Assembly: GCF_003854895.1 (NCBI RefSeq) | Contig: NZ_CP033966.1 | Span: forward strand, 1,736,001-1,800,000 | DNA: 64,000 bases | Origin: Pigmentiphaga sp. H8 | Lineage (GTDB): Bacteria; Pseudomonadota; Gammaproteobacteria; Burkholderiales; Burkholderiaceae_B | Direction: 5' to 3' | In this document: in pieces, positions 54,272 through 62,956 of the stretch | How the letters are laid out: every line of letters begins with the position of its first letter | Position numbering within the stretch: the stretch's first letter is position 1 | Translations under genes and position numbers: made by a program | The notes under the pieces: generated by a model | What the model was told of the DNA's origin: nothing | The model's input: the letters and a program-made list of their open reading frames with translations, nothing else | The model's database searches: none

Positions 54272-55903
54272 TCAGGCGCCGCCGCCCGGCGGATGGTATT
54301 GGTACAGCCACGTCTCCGACAGCGTCTTCTCGCCGCTCTTCAGGTACAGGCGCATCTCCACGGGATCGGCGCCGTCCACGGTCAGGTCGAACTGCGCGCG
54401 CCAGTGGCCGGGGACGTCGTCGGGCACCGCCTCGACATACACATAGGAGAAGCTGCCGCGCGAGGCCCACAGCACGGCTTCCGGCGTGACGCCGTAGGGC
54501 AGGCCGGCCAGCGGGCCGCCCAGGAATTCCACCATGAACTTGCGCACCCCCTGGGGCCGCGGCTGGCCCGGCTGCCCGCCGTTGCCCAGGCGGGTGGCCA
54601 CGCAGCGGGCCGCGGCCGGCGGATAGGGCTCGCGGTCGGTCCAGTGCAGGCGGTACTTCAACCGGTGCTCGCTGCCCTTCGTTGCCGGGGCGGCGGGCAC
54701 CCACATCGCGACGATGTTGTCGTGGATCTCGTCGTCGGTGGGTATCTCCACCAGGTGGACGGCGCCCGGGCCCCAGTCGCCCAGCGGTTCGACCCACAGC
54801 GACGGGCGGCGTTCGTAGTGGACGCCGTCCAGGTAGTGGTCGAAGTTCCGGTCCCGCTGGAGCAGGCCGAAGCCGCGCGGGTTGTCGTCGCCGAACGCCG
54901 AGGCCATGATGCGCGGCGGATTGTTCAGGGGCCGCCAGATGTACTCGCCGCCGCGCGTCCACATCGCCAGTCCGTCCGAATCGTGCACTTCGGGCCGCCA
55001 GTCGACGGCGGCGGGCTTGGCGGCTTCCGAGAACCAGTACATGGAGGTCAGCGGGGCGATCCCCAGGCGTTCGATGTCCCGGCGCAGGAACAGGGCTGCC
55101 TCGATGTCCATCAGCACGGCCTTGCCGCGCGTCATGTCGAAGCGGAAGGCACCCGTGATGCCGGGGCCGTCCAGCCGGGCGTAGACCGTGACGGTGTCGC
55201 TGCCGGCCGCCGGCGGCACGAAGTAGATGTGCGTGAAGGCGGGGAATTCCTCGGCGTGGTCGGGCACGGCGATGTCGATCGCGATGCCGCGTGCCGACAG
55301 GCCGTATTGATAGAGTTCTCCGATCGCGCGGAAGTACGAGGCGCTCAGGAAGGCCACCCAGTCGTTCGTGCGCCAGTCCGGCGCGGGCGGTTCGGCCACG
55401 CGACTTTCCTGGAAGCGGAAGCCGGCGAAGCCGATGCCGGGCGGCAGCGCGTGGGCGGGGCTGTCGGCCGGCATGTCGAAATAGCTTTCGTCGTACAGGA
55501 TCTCGCGCGCCTGGCCGCCGTTGCCGTCCAGGACGTACATGCGTACCGGCGTGGGCGAGAAGCGGCCCAGATGGAAGAAGGTGACCGGGAATCGGCCGGG
55601 ACCATCGGCGAACAGGGCATGGTCCGGCTTGAAGCGGATTTCTCCCACGGCGGCGTAGTCCAGGCGTTCCAGGATGGGCCAGTTCGGCATGGGGGTGGCC
55701 TGGAACGGGCGCGTGGCGGCCTCGCGCGCTTCGCGCACCAGGCGGTCGAACGAGAAGGGCGTGCGCGCGCCCAGCTTGAGCGGCGCCGCCGCGCCGGCCG
55801 GCGCGTAGCCCAGCGCGGCCAGGGCCAGGGCGCTCGTGGTGGCGAGAAAGGTACGTCGGTCGGTCATGGAGGGAGAACCATCCGGTTTCATCGGCGTGCC
55901 CAT
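54272..55903 (-). CDS. periplasmic glucan biosynthesis protein (OpgD/MdoD-like)
   Basis: A 543-aa protein of the MdoG/OpgD family, which shapes the backbone of osmoregulated periplasmic glucans. A Tat signal is visible ('MTDRRTFLATTSALALAALG' within the first 35 residues), which favours OpgD over the Sec-exported OpgG. Family marks are 'IRFKPDHALF', 'YDESYFDMPAD', 'MYWFSEA', 'VDWRPEVHDSDGLAMWTRGGEYIWRPLNNP' in outline and 'YERRPSLWVEPLGDWGPGAVHLVEIPT'. Start uncertain: 55903 gives 12 more residues than 55867; neither has a good ribosome-binding site. No glucan synthase OpgH is adjacent. Confidence 0.9.
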   Translation of the reverse strand: MGTPMKPDGSPSMTDRRTFLATTSALALAALGYAPAGAAAPLKLGARTPFSFDRLVREAREAATRPFQATPMPNWPILERLDYAAVGEIRFKPDHALFADGPGRFPVTFFHLGRFSPTPVRMYVLDGNGGQAREILYDESYFDMPADSPAHALPPGIGFAGFRFQESRVAEPPAPDWRTNDWVAFLSASYFRAIGELYQYGLSARGIAIDIAVPDHAEEFPAFTHIYFVPPAAGSDTVTVYARLDGPGITGAFRFDMTRGKAVLMDIEAALFLRRDIERLGIAPLTSMYWFSEAAKPAAVDWRPEVHDSDGLAMWTRGGEYIWRPLNNPPRIMASAFGDDNPRGFGLLQRDRNFDHYLDGVHYERRPSLWVEPLGDWGPGAVHLVEIPTDDEIHDNIVAMWVPAAPATKGSEHRLKYRLHWTDREPYPPAAARCVATRLGNGGQPGQPRPQGVRKFMVEFLGGPLAGLPYGVTPEAVLWASRGSFSYVYVEAVPDDVPGHWRAQFDLTVDGADPVEMRLYLKSGEKTLSETWLYQYHPPGGGA

Positions 55904-56023
55904 TTTTTCATCACGCCGGGTAAGTCGTTGGTGAAAAAAGGTTTTTTTGTGTAGTCCCAAGGCTGTCCCCAAAGTTGTCCACACCGGGGGTGGGTAACTT
56001 GGAGAGGGCGGACCGGGTATCCG

Positions 56024-57253
56024 TCAGGAGCGGATGGGCAGCAGCCGGCGGGACAGGACGACGAAACCCGCCGACGCGGCGATGGCGGTAAGAAGCAGCG
56101 TCATCGCCGCGGTCATGGGGCCGGCGTGATCGGTGATGAAGCCCAGCAGCATGGGCCACGCGTTGCCGATGTAGCCCGCGATGTAGAACAGCGAGACCAT
56201 CAGGCCGCGCCGCTGGGGCGGCGCGATCTGGTTGACGATGCCGGCGGCGCCGATGAATGCCGCGCCGAACCCCAGGCCGGTGATCAGCACCGCCACGCCC
56301 ATCAGCCAGGCCTGGGTGGCCAGCAGCGAGGCGATGGCACAGGCCAGGCCGCTGGCGAAGACCACGTTGCCGTAGCGGAAGGCGGACGTGCTGGACGTAC
56401 GCTGGCTGAGGAACTGCGCCGTGCCGGCGCAGGCCGCCAGCAGCGAGCTGGCGTAGCCGCTGAGCGCGTAGTCGTGGATGCCCAGCAGTTTTTCGCCCAG
56501 CGATGGCCCCATCGCCATCAGCGACGAACCGACGCCCCAGACGATGGACAGCGTGATGCAGCAGAGCAGCATCAGCTGGGTGACGCGCCGGGCCGGCAGT
56601 GCGCGGGCGGACGCATGCACGGCCTGCGGCGAATGCGGGGCCGGGGCGGGTGTGGCGGCACGGCGCAGCGGCAGGCGCCACAATCCCTGGCCGACGGCGA
56701 GGACGATCAAGATGATGATCAGGAAGGGCAGGACGGTGGGATAGAACCCGGCCTGCAACGCCACGCCGCTCAGGATCGGCCCCAGGATGGAGCCCAGCGT
56801 GAAGGCCGCCGTGCCGAACAGCGCGGCGCGCTGCTTGTGCTGCGGCGGCTCGAGGTCGAGCAGCGCGGCGTTGGCCGCGCCGGTCAGCGTGCCGGTGCCC
56901 AGCCCCGCCAGCAGGCGGCCCGCCAGCATCATGCCCAGGTTGTGGGCGAGGGCCAGCAGGATCGCGCCGGTGGCCACCATGGCCAGCGCGGGCAGCAGCA
57001 GCCGGCGGCGGTCCGCGACCCGGTCCGCCAGGCGGCCGCCGACGAGCAGCGCGCTCAGCACGCCGACCACATAGGCGAAGAAGATGGCCGTGGTGGTGAA
57101 CGAGGGCAGGTGCAGTTGCGCCTGGTAGAGGGGATAGAGCGGCGTGGGGACGCTGCTGCCCATGACGCCGGTCATGAGCGAGATCGTCACCAGCGCGCGG
57201 GCTTTCCAGAGCGGGCGCGTCGAGGCCGGAAGCGAAGGGGAATCGGAGTTCAA
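56024..57253 (-). CDS. MFS transporter
   Basis: A 409-aa major facilitator with about twelve helices. 'SLMTGVMGSSVPTPLYPLYQ' is in helix 1, 'LVGGRLADRVADRRRLL' is the conserved loop 2-3, 'GRLLAGLGTGTLTGAANAALLDL' is near helix 4-5, and 'LGFGAAFIGAAGIVNQIAPPQRRG' is in the second half. It is probably a drug/metabolite:proton antiporter. The substrate is unknown. Confidence 0.9.
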   Translation of the reverse strand: MNSDSPSLPASTRPLWKARALVTISLMTGVMGSSVPTPLYPLYQAQLHLPSFTTTAIFFAYVVGVLSALLVGGRLADRVADRRRLLLPALAMVATGAILLALAHNLGMMLAGRLLAGLGTGTLTGAANAALLDLEPPQHKQRAALFGTAAFTLGSILGPILSGVALQAGFYPTVLPFLIIILIVLAVGQGLWRLPLRRAATPAPAPHSPQAVHASARALPARRVTQLMLLCCITLSIVWGVGSSLMAMGPSLGEKLLGIHDYALSGYASSLLAACAGTAQFLSQRTSSTSAFRYGNVVFASGLACAIASLLATQAWLMGVAVLITGLGFGAAFIGAAGIVNQIAPPQRRGLMVSLFYIAGYIGNAWPMLLGFITDHAGPMTAAMTLLLTAIAASAGFVVLSRRLLPIRS

Positions 57254-57477
57254 GCGGCAGGGCTCGGGAAGAGGCGGCCGGCGGTGGAGTCCTCGCCGCG
57301 GGCCGGAATACGAGAGCGCACTAGTCTACACCCATTCATGGATGGGCTACGGGTTTACCATTAGATTGACCGTCGGTTGATCTGGCGGTCCACGCCTTCC
57401 ATAATCGGACGGCGGGTACGGCCACCGCAAGCCTGCGCCTGCGCGCCGCCCGCCTCACCTCTCCTTTGGAGCATGCC

Positions 57478-58026
57478 ATGAAGCGAATGGACACCGAACG
57501 TCAAGGCAAGTTGAAGAAGCGCCGCGCGGCCCCGCTGGCCACCCCCACCGACCTGGGCGCGGAAGCGACACGGGAACTCAGCGGCGTGCTCAACGGGATC
57601 CTGGCCGACGTTTTCGCCTTGTACCTGAAGACCAAGAATTTCCACTGGCACATGAGCGGTCCGCATTTCCGCGACTACCACGTGCTGCTGGACGAGCAGG
57701 GAGTCGAGATCTTCGCCATGACCGACGTCATCGCCGAGCGCGTGCGCAAGATAGGCGGACCCACCATCAAGTCCATCGGCCATATCGCCAGGCTGCAGCG
57801 CATCCTGGACAACGACGCGGACTACGTCCAGCCGCTGGACATGCTGGCCGAACTGCGCGAGGACAACAAGACCCTGGCCAGCCACCTGCGCGAGGCGCAC
57901 GACATCTGCGACACCCATCGCGACATCGCCACCGCCAGCCTGATCGAGAACTGGATAGACGAGACCGAGCGGCGCACGTGGTTCCTGTTCGAGGCCAGCC
58001 GCAATTCCGACGGCACCGGGCATTGA
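57478..58026 (+). CDS. dps: Dps-family DNA-binding ferritin-like protein
   Basis: A 182-aa Dps protein that stores iron and protects DNA against peroxide. The ferroxidase site residues appear in 'KNFHWHMSGPHFRDYHVLLDEQ' (His, His, Asp, Glu spacing as in Dps). The N-terminus is Lys/Arg rich ('MKRMDTERQGKLKKRRAAP'), suiting DNA binding. GGAG 7 bases ahead fixes the start at 57478. Preceded by a gap of about 220 bases that should hold its promoter; no OxyR site could be assigned. Confidence 0.93.
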   Translation: MKRMDTERQGKLKKRRAAPLATPTDLGAEATRELSGVLNGILADVFALYLKTKNFHWHMSGPHFRDYHVLLDEQGVEIFAMTDVIAERVRKIGGPTIKSIGHIARLQRILDNDADYVQPLDMLAELREDNKTLASHLREAHDICDTHRDIATASLIENWIDETERRTWFLFEASRNSDGTGH

Positions 58027-58044
58027 CGGCGGAGCCGGTCCGCG

Positions 58045-59646
58045 TCACAGCAGGGGCTCGATGGGCAGCCACGACATCAGCCGGATCGCCAGCCGCTTGA
58101 GCAGGCTGGTGCCGGGTTCGGTGTCGTGCCGGATGGTGCGGCCGTCCCGGCGCTCCAGCCAGTACAGGTTGCCCCCGGGAGCCAGGCGGACCTCGTAGGC
58201 GCTGTCGGGGACGGTGGTGTCGAACGCTTCCGAGATGCCGCGGGCCAGTTCGGGGCTGTCGATGACGAAGCCCAGCTCCGTGTTCAGGTTGGCCGAGCGC
58301 GGATCGAAATTGAAGGATCCGATGAAGGCCCGGGTGCGGTCCACGCCGAAGGTCTTGGCGTGCAGGCTGGAGCCCGAGCTGCCGAACAGCGGCTTGCCTT
58401 CGGGCTTGCCGCTGTGGTGCGAGGCGCTGCGCATTTCGTACAGGCGCACGCCTGCTTCCAGCAGATCCTTACGCCGCCGGGCATAGCCCGAATGCACGAC
58501 GGGGACGTCGGTGGCTTCGAGGGCATTGGTCAGTACCCGCAGCTTCACGCCCTGCCGCGCCATGGCCGCGAATGCGGCGGTTCCCTGTGCGCCTGGCACG
58601 AAGTAGGGCGACACCAGGCCCAGTTCCTTTTCCGGCGTGCCGATGATGGCGGCCAGTTGGTGGGCCAGCAGCCCTTCGGGCCCGGCCTGGCCTTGCGCCT
58701 TGGCCGGATCGTCGCTGACCATGCGCGCGGGGGCCCAGGTCAGCGGCAGCGTGCCCGCCAGCAGGTCGCGCACGAAGGGCTGCTCGCGCATGGCCCCGAC
58801 ATAGGCGGCCGCGGACGGATTGGCTTCGATCGAGGCGGAGTCGGCGGCCAATTCGTCCAGCCTGGCGGCCGGGACGGCCGGCAGCAATTGGTCGACCGGG
58901 TAGGCCGAGACGCTGGCCCAGTAACGATCGAAGTCGGCCGAGACGTCGTTCACGATACCGCCCACGGCCAGCACGTCGAGATCGGCGAACAGCACGCCGT
59001 CGGTGGCCCCGAAATATTCGTCGCCGATGTTGCGGCCGCCCACGATGGTCGCCTGATTGTCGGCCGTGAACGACTTGTTGTGCATGCGCCGGTTCAGGCG
59101 CGAGAACTCGAACAGGTAGCCCACCATCTTGGGACGCCGGATGGCGAACGGGTTGAACAGCCGGACCTCGATGTTGGGGTGGGCGTCCAGCGCGGCCAGG
59201 GTCTCGTCCAGGCCGGCGATGCCGTTGTCGTCCAGCAGCAGCCGCACCCGTACACCACGGTCGGCCGCGGCGTGCAGCGCCTCCAGCATCATGGTGCCGG
59301 TCATGTCGCCGCGCCAGATGTAGTACTGGATGTCCAGCGTGCGTTCGGCCGCATGGGCCAGCAGCATGCGCGCGGCGAAGGCGTCGCGGGCGTCGGCCAG
59401 CGGGTGGAAGCCGGTCCTGCCCGGATGAGCGTCGGCCTGCGGCGCGATCACCCGGCCCAGCGCGGTCTGGCGCGAGGCGTCCGGGTCCAGGGCCGACGAC
59501 ACGGAGCGGTCGGCCAGCGGCGGCAGCGAGCAGCCGGCCAGCCAGGCCACGGCCAGCGACGAGGCCGCCAGCTTCGCGGCCCGCGTGCCGAGTCCGAGCG
59601 TGGTGCGCGGCATGCCGCCGCCGGGGTTCGAGATCCGTCTGTCCAT
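58045..59646 (-). CDS. phospholipase D/cardiolipin-synthase-like lipoprotein
   Basis: A 533-aa protein with two HKD motifs: 'HNKSFTADNQATIVGGRNIGDEYF' in outline near residue 185 and 'HAKTFGVDRTRAFIGSFNFDPRS' near 430. It is therefore a phosphatidyl-transferase or phospholipase D (YmdC/ClsC-like). The N-terminus has a lipobox 'VAWLAGCSLPP', so it is predicted to be lipid-anchored outside the cytoplasm. An internal ATG at 59613 (MPRTTLG) is an alternative start giving a more usual signal length. Converges with dps (18-base gap). Confidence 0.88.
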   Translation of the reverse strand: MDRRISNPGGGMPRTTLGLGTRAAKLAASSLAVAWLAGCSLPPLADRSVSSALDPDASRQTALGRVIAPQADAHPGRTGFHPLADARDAFAARMLLAHAAERTLDIQYYIWRGDMTGTMMLEALHAAADRGVRVRLLLDDNGIAGLDETLAALDAHPNIEVRLFNPFAIRRPKMVGYLFEFSRLNRRMHNKSFTADNQATIVGGRNIGDEYFGATDGVLFADLDVLAVGGIVNDVSADFDRYWASVSAYPVDQLLPAVPAARLDELAADSASIEANPSAAAYVGAMREQPFVRDLLAGTLPLTWAPARMVSDDPAKAQGQAGPEGLLAHQLAAIIGTPEKELGLVSPYFVPGAQGTAAFAAMARQGVKLRVLTNALEATDVPVVHSGYARRRKDLLEAGVRLYEMRSASHHSGKPEGKPLFGSSGSSLHAKTFGVDRTRAFIGSFNFDPRSANLNTELGFVIDSPELARGISEAFDTTVPDSAYEVRLAPGGNLYWLERRDGRTIRHDTEPGTSLLKRLAIRLMSWLPIEPLL

Positions 59647-59703
59647 GCCGCATTGTTGGGCAAGACGGGGCGCAACTCAAATCGCGCCGGCGGCGCGGGC
59701 GCG

Positions 59704-60813
59704 CTAGCCGCGCATGCGGGTTACTGCGCGCTGGTACTGCACCGGCCAGTCCGGCGCGGCGGCCTCGAGTTCGGTGGCGGCGCGCAGCGGCCAATAAGGA
59801 TCGCGCAGCAGCGCGCGTGCCAGCAGGATCAGGTCGGCGTCGCCGCGTTGCAGGATGGCCTCGGCCTGACGGGCCTCGGTGATGCCGCCCACCGCCGCCG
59901 TGGCGATGCCCGCGTCCCGCCGTATCGCGGCAGCCAGGGGGACCTGGAAGCCGGGTTCGCCGCTGCCCTGCGAGCCGGGCCGGATGGAGCCGCTGGAGCA
60001 ATCGACCAGGTCCACGCCCAGCGCCTTGAGCCGCTGCGAGAGAGCGATGGACTGGGGCAGGTCCCAGCCGCCGTCCAGCCAGTCGGTGGCGGACAGCCGC
60101 ACGAACAAGGGCAGCTCGGACGGCAGGCTGTCGCGGACCGCGGCGGCGACGCGCAAGGGCACGCGGATGCGGCCTTCGAAGTCGCCGCCGCAGGCGTCGC
60201 GGCGCAGATTGGCCAGGGGCGACAGGAACTGGTGCATGAGGTAGCCGTGGCCCATGTGCAGTTCGATCACCCGCATGCCGATCGCGGCGGCGCGGCGCGC
60301 GGCGTGGGCGAACGCGTCCACGACGCCGGCGATGTCGGCCTCGGACATCTCGCGCGGCAGCGGATAGCCGTCGGCGAAGGGCAGGGCGCTGGGCGCCATG
60401 ACCGGCCAGCCGCCGCGTTCCGTCGGGATGCCGGCCTTGCCTTCCCACGGGCGGCTGGTCGAGCCCTTGCGGCCCGCGTGCGCAAGCTGGATGCCCGGCA
60501 CCGCGCCCTGCTCGGCGATGAAGCGCGCGATGGGAGCCAGCGCCTGCGCCTGGGCTTCATTCCAGATGCCGAGGTCGCCCGGGCTGATGCGTCCGTCGGC
60601 CGTGACCGCGGCCGCCTCCAGCAGCACCAGGCCGGCGCCTCCCACCGCACGGCTGCCCAGGTGCACCATGTGCCATGCGCTGGCCAGGCCGTCCACGCAT
60701 GAATACTGGCACATGGGCGCGACGCCGATGCGGTTGGGCAGGGTGACGCCGCGCAGCGGCAGCGGGGAGAACAGGCGATGACTCATGGCGGGTGTGCTGA
60801 TGCGGCCCTTCAT
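59704..60813 (-). CDS. old-yellow-enzyme family NADH:flavin oxidoreductase (YqjM/XenA-like)
   Basis: A 369-aa FMN ene-reductase. 'TLPNRIGVAPMCQYSC' carries the Cys typical of the YqjM/XenA subgroup. 'PGIQLAHAGRKGS', 'HMGHGYLMHQFLSPLANLRRD' and 'VRLSATDWLDGGW' are standard. It reduces activated C=C bonds. The start at 60813 overlaps the Bug stop (ATGA); the ATG at 60786 (MSHRLFSPL) is the more family-like start. Part of the LysR-linked group. Confidence 0.9.
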   Translation of the reverse strand: MKGRISTPAMSHRLFSPLPLRGVTLPNRIGVAPMCQYSCVDGLASAWHMVHLGSRAVGGAGLVLLEAAAVTADGRISPGDLGIWNEAQAQALAPIARFIAEQGAVPGIQLAHAGRKGSTSRPWEGKAGIPTERGGWPVMAPSALPFADGYPLPREMSEADIAGVVDAFAHAARRAAAIGMRVIELHMGHGYLMHQFLSPLANLRRDACGGDFEGRIRVPLRVAAAVRDSLPSELPLFVRLSATDWLDGGWDLPQSIALSQRLKALGVDLVDCSSGSIRPGSQGSGEPGFQVPLAAAIRRDAGIATAAVGGITEARQAEAILQRGDADLILLARALLRDPYWPLRAATELEAAAPDWPVQYQRAVTRMRG

Positions 60814-61775
60814 TCGATGCTGACGTGCGCTTCTTGTACCACCTCGCGCCACTTGGCGGTTTCGCTTGCCATGTAGGCGCCGAAGTCGGCGGATTTGCCG
60901 CCGCGGGGCTGCAGGCCCATTTCGGCGAACCGGCGGCGCAGGCCCTCGGTGGCCAGGGCGCGGTTGACGGCGCCATTGAGCGTGGCGACGACCGCCTCCG
61001 GCGTGCCGCGCGGCGCCACCATGCCGTACCACGGCGTGACGTCGTAGCCCGGTACGCCGGCCCGGGCCAGGGTGGGCACGCCGGGCAGCACGTCCACCGG
61101 CTCGGGGCTGGTCACGCCCAGCGCGCGCACCTGGCCGGACTGGATGCGCGGCAGGGCCGCGCCCACGCCGTCTATCATCACGGCCACGCGGCCGGGTATC
61201 AGGTCGTTGTACGCCGGCGCTGTTCCCTTGTAGGGCACGTGCGCCATTTTCACGCCCGCCTTGTACAGCAGGACCTCGGTCGCCAGGTGCGCGGAGCTGC
61301 CCGCGCCGGCCGAGGCATAGGCGATCTGCCCGGGTCGGGCCTTGGCGGCCGCCAGCAGCTCGGCCAGCGTCCGGTAGGGCAGTTGGGCGCTGGCCAGCAG
61401 CACGTGCGGCGCCACCGCGACCAGGGCCACGGGCGCGAGGTCGCGCAGGTTGTCGTAGGGCAGGTTCTTGTGCAGGCTGGCATTGACGGCCAGCACGCTG
61501 AACGGCGCCATCATCAGGGTGTAGCCGTCGGCCGGTGCCTTGGCCACCGCGTCGGCGCCGATGATGCCGCTGGCGCCGGCGCGGTTTTCCACCACCACGG
61601 GCTGGCCGAGTTGGTGGGCCAGTTCCTCGGCCACCGCGCGAGTCATCAGGTCCAGCGTCGCCCCGGCCGCGAACGGCACGATGATGCGCACGGCGCGTTC
61701 TGGGTAGGCGCCGGCGGCGGGCAGGGCCGCGGCCAGCAGCAGGCCGCCCAGCAGTGTTTGCGGCAACTTCGGCAT
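60810..61775 (-). CDS. Bug/TctC-family periplasmic receptor
   Basis: A 321-aa receptor with a Sec signal (1-23, ending AGA-YPERAVRIIVPF). 'VPFAAGATLDLMTRAVAEEL', 'VVENRAGASGIIGADAVAKAPADGYTLM' in outline and 'HVPYKGTAPAYNDLIPGRVAVMIDG' are typical. GGAGA precedes the start. It is translationally coupled to the ene-reductase and lies downstream of LysR on the same strand, with a repeated 17-bp element ahead. Confidence 0.9.
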   Translation of the reverse strand: MPKLPQTLLGGLLLAAALPAAGAYPERAVRIIVPFAAGATLDLMTRAVAEELAHQLGQPVVVENRAGASGIIGADAVAKAPADGYTLMMAPFSVLAVNASLHKNLPYDNLRDLAPVALVAVAPHVLLASAQLPYRTLAELLAAAKARPGQIAYASAGAGSSAHLATEVLLYKAGVKMAHVPYKGTAPAYNDLIPGRVAVMIDGVGAALPRIQSGQVRALGVTSPEPVDVLPGVPTLARAGVPGYDVTPWYGMVAPRGTPEAVVATLNGAVNRALATEGLRRRFAEMGLQPRGGKSADFGAYMASETAKWREVVQEAHVSIE

Positions 61776-61901
61776 GGTGGGTCTCCTCTGGGCCGCGGCG
61801 GAGCGCGGCGCGCCTCGTGGCGGGCGCGGTGGTGGGGGGCGCGAGGCGGCAGTATAGGCAGCGCCCCGGCGCGCGGACCAGCGGCGTCGGGAGAAAACAG
61901 T

Positions 61902-61918
61902 GTTTCCGTTTTGGTAAC
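61902..61918. promoter_or_regulatory. 17-bp repeated element, copy 1 (candidate LysR site)
   Basis: GTTTCCGTTTTGGTAAC, an imperfect palindrome (GTTTCC / GGTAAC), lies 126 bases upstream of the Bug gene and touches the LysR stop codon. It matches the copy at 62856 at 14 of 17 positions, and ATGA follows both at the same distance. Confidence 0.5.
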
Positions 61919-62829
61919 TATGAGGCGACGTCTTCCCAGCGCGGCTGGCTGAACCAGCCCTTCAGGAAATCCAGGAAGGTGCGCACGCGCAGCGGCAGGT
62001 TGCGGCGGCTGGGAAAGACCGCGTGGATCTCCAGTTCGGTCGGCCGGTAGTCCGCCAGCACGGCTTCGAGCCGGCCCTGGCGCAGGTCCTCGGACACCAT
62101 GTAGGTCGGGTGCATGGAGATGCCGTGGCCCAGCAGCGCGGCATGCCGCAGGGGCTCGCCGAAGTTGGCGCGTATGGTGCCGCCCACCCTGACCGTCACC
62201 TTGCCGCCGGGGCCCTGGAAGGACCAGACGTTGGTGGGAGACTTCAGCGCGTGCACCATGCAGTCGTGGCGCGCGAGATCCTCGACCGACGCCGGGCGGC
62301 CGCGCCGGGCCAGGTAGGCGGGCGCGGCCACCAGCACCTGCGGCACCCGGGCCAGCCGGTGCGAGACCTGGCTCGTGTCCTTGAGCGACGAGGCGATGCG
62401 CACCGACATGTCCAGCCCTTCGCCGACCAGGTCGGTGCGGCCGTCGTCCAGGTACATCACCACGCGGATGTCGGGGTGCGCGGCCGAGAACGCGGTGATC
62501 ACCGGGACCAGGTGGAAGGCGCCGAACGAAGGCGGCGTACCCACGCGCAGCATGCCCTTGGGTTCCTTGACCGAGCGGCGCACGGCGGTCTCCACGCCTT
62601 CCATGTGCTCGAGCAGGTCGCGGCCATTCTCCAGCAGCGCCAGGCCGGACTCGGTCAGGCTCACGCTCTTGGTGGTGCGCTGGAGCAGTTGCACGCCCAG
62701 TTCCCGTTCGAGCCAGGCGATGTGCTTGGTGACGTTGCCCTTGGCCATGCCCAGCCGCTGGGCGGCGCCGGAAAAGCTCAGGCCCTGGGCGACCTCGATG
62801 AACACCTCGATGCAGCGCAGCTTGTCCAA
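61918..62829 (-). CDS. LysR-family transcriptional regulator
   Basis: A 303-aa LTTR. The winged helix is 'CIEVFIEVAQGLSFSGAAQRLGMAKGNVTKHIAWLERELGVQLLQRTTKSVSLTESG' in outline (residues 8-65), and the remainder is the effector domain. It is divergent from the iron-type dehydrogenase and is followed on the same strand by the Bug and ene-reductase genes. The 17-bp element flanks it on both sides, suggesting that it controls both directions. Confidence 0.92.
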   Translation of the reverse strand: MDKLRCIEVFIEVAQGLSFSGAAQRLGMAKGNVTKHIAWLERELGVQLLQRTTKSVSLTESGLALLENGRDLLEHMEGVETAVRRSVKEPKGMLRVGTPPSFGAFHLVPVITAFSAAHPDIRVVMYLDDGRTDLVGEGLDMSVRIASSLKDTSQVSHRLARVPQVLVAAPAYLARRGRPASVEDLARHDCMVHALKSPTNVWSFQGPGGKVTVRVGGTIRANFGEPLRHAALLGHGISMHPTYMVSEDLRQGRLEAVLADYRPTELEIHAVFPSRRNLPLRVRTFLDFLKGWFSQPRWEDVAS

Positions 62830-62855
62830 CGTGCCTCCCGATTGGGCATGAGTCT

Positions 62856-62872
62856 GTTTTCGTTCTGGAAAC
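62856..62872. promoter_or_regulatory. 17-bp repeated element, copy 2 (candidate LysR site)
   Basis: GTTTTCGTTCTGGAAAC, with GTTTTC / GGAAAC symmetry and a T-N11-A core as in LysR boxes. It lies 27 bases ahead of lysR and 84 ahead of the divergent dehydrogenase. Confidence 0.5.
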
Positions 62873-62896
62873 GATGATTTCCCGGTTGGATTCTAT

Positions 62897-62912
62897 CGCG
62901 ACCTGGGTCGCG
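62897..62912. promoter_or_regulatory. 16-bp perfect palindrome in the lysR-dehydrogenase gap
   Basis: CGCGACC-TG-GGTCGCG, extended outward by TAT..ATA-like ends (62894-62918). It lies 45 bases before the dehydrogenase start. It could be another regulator site. Confidence 0.35.
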
Positions 62913-62956
62913 TCGATACACTGCGACCGCATCGCCGATGCCCATCGTTCACGAGC

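Noticed and set aside
51983..55954. Open frame of 1323 codons on the plus strand
   Set aside because: Antisense to the FUSC and OpgD-like genes; repetitive composition without motifs.
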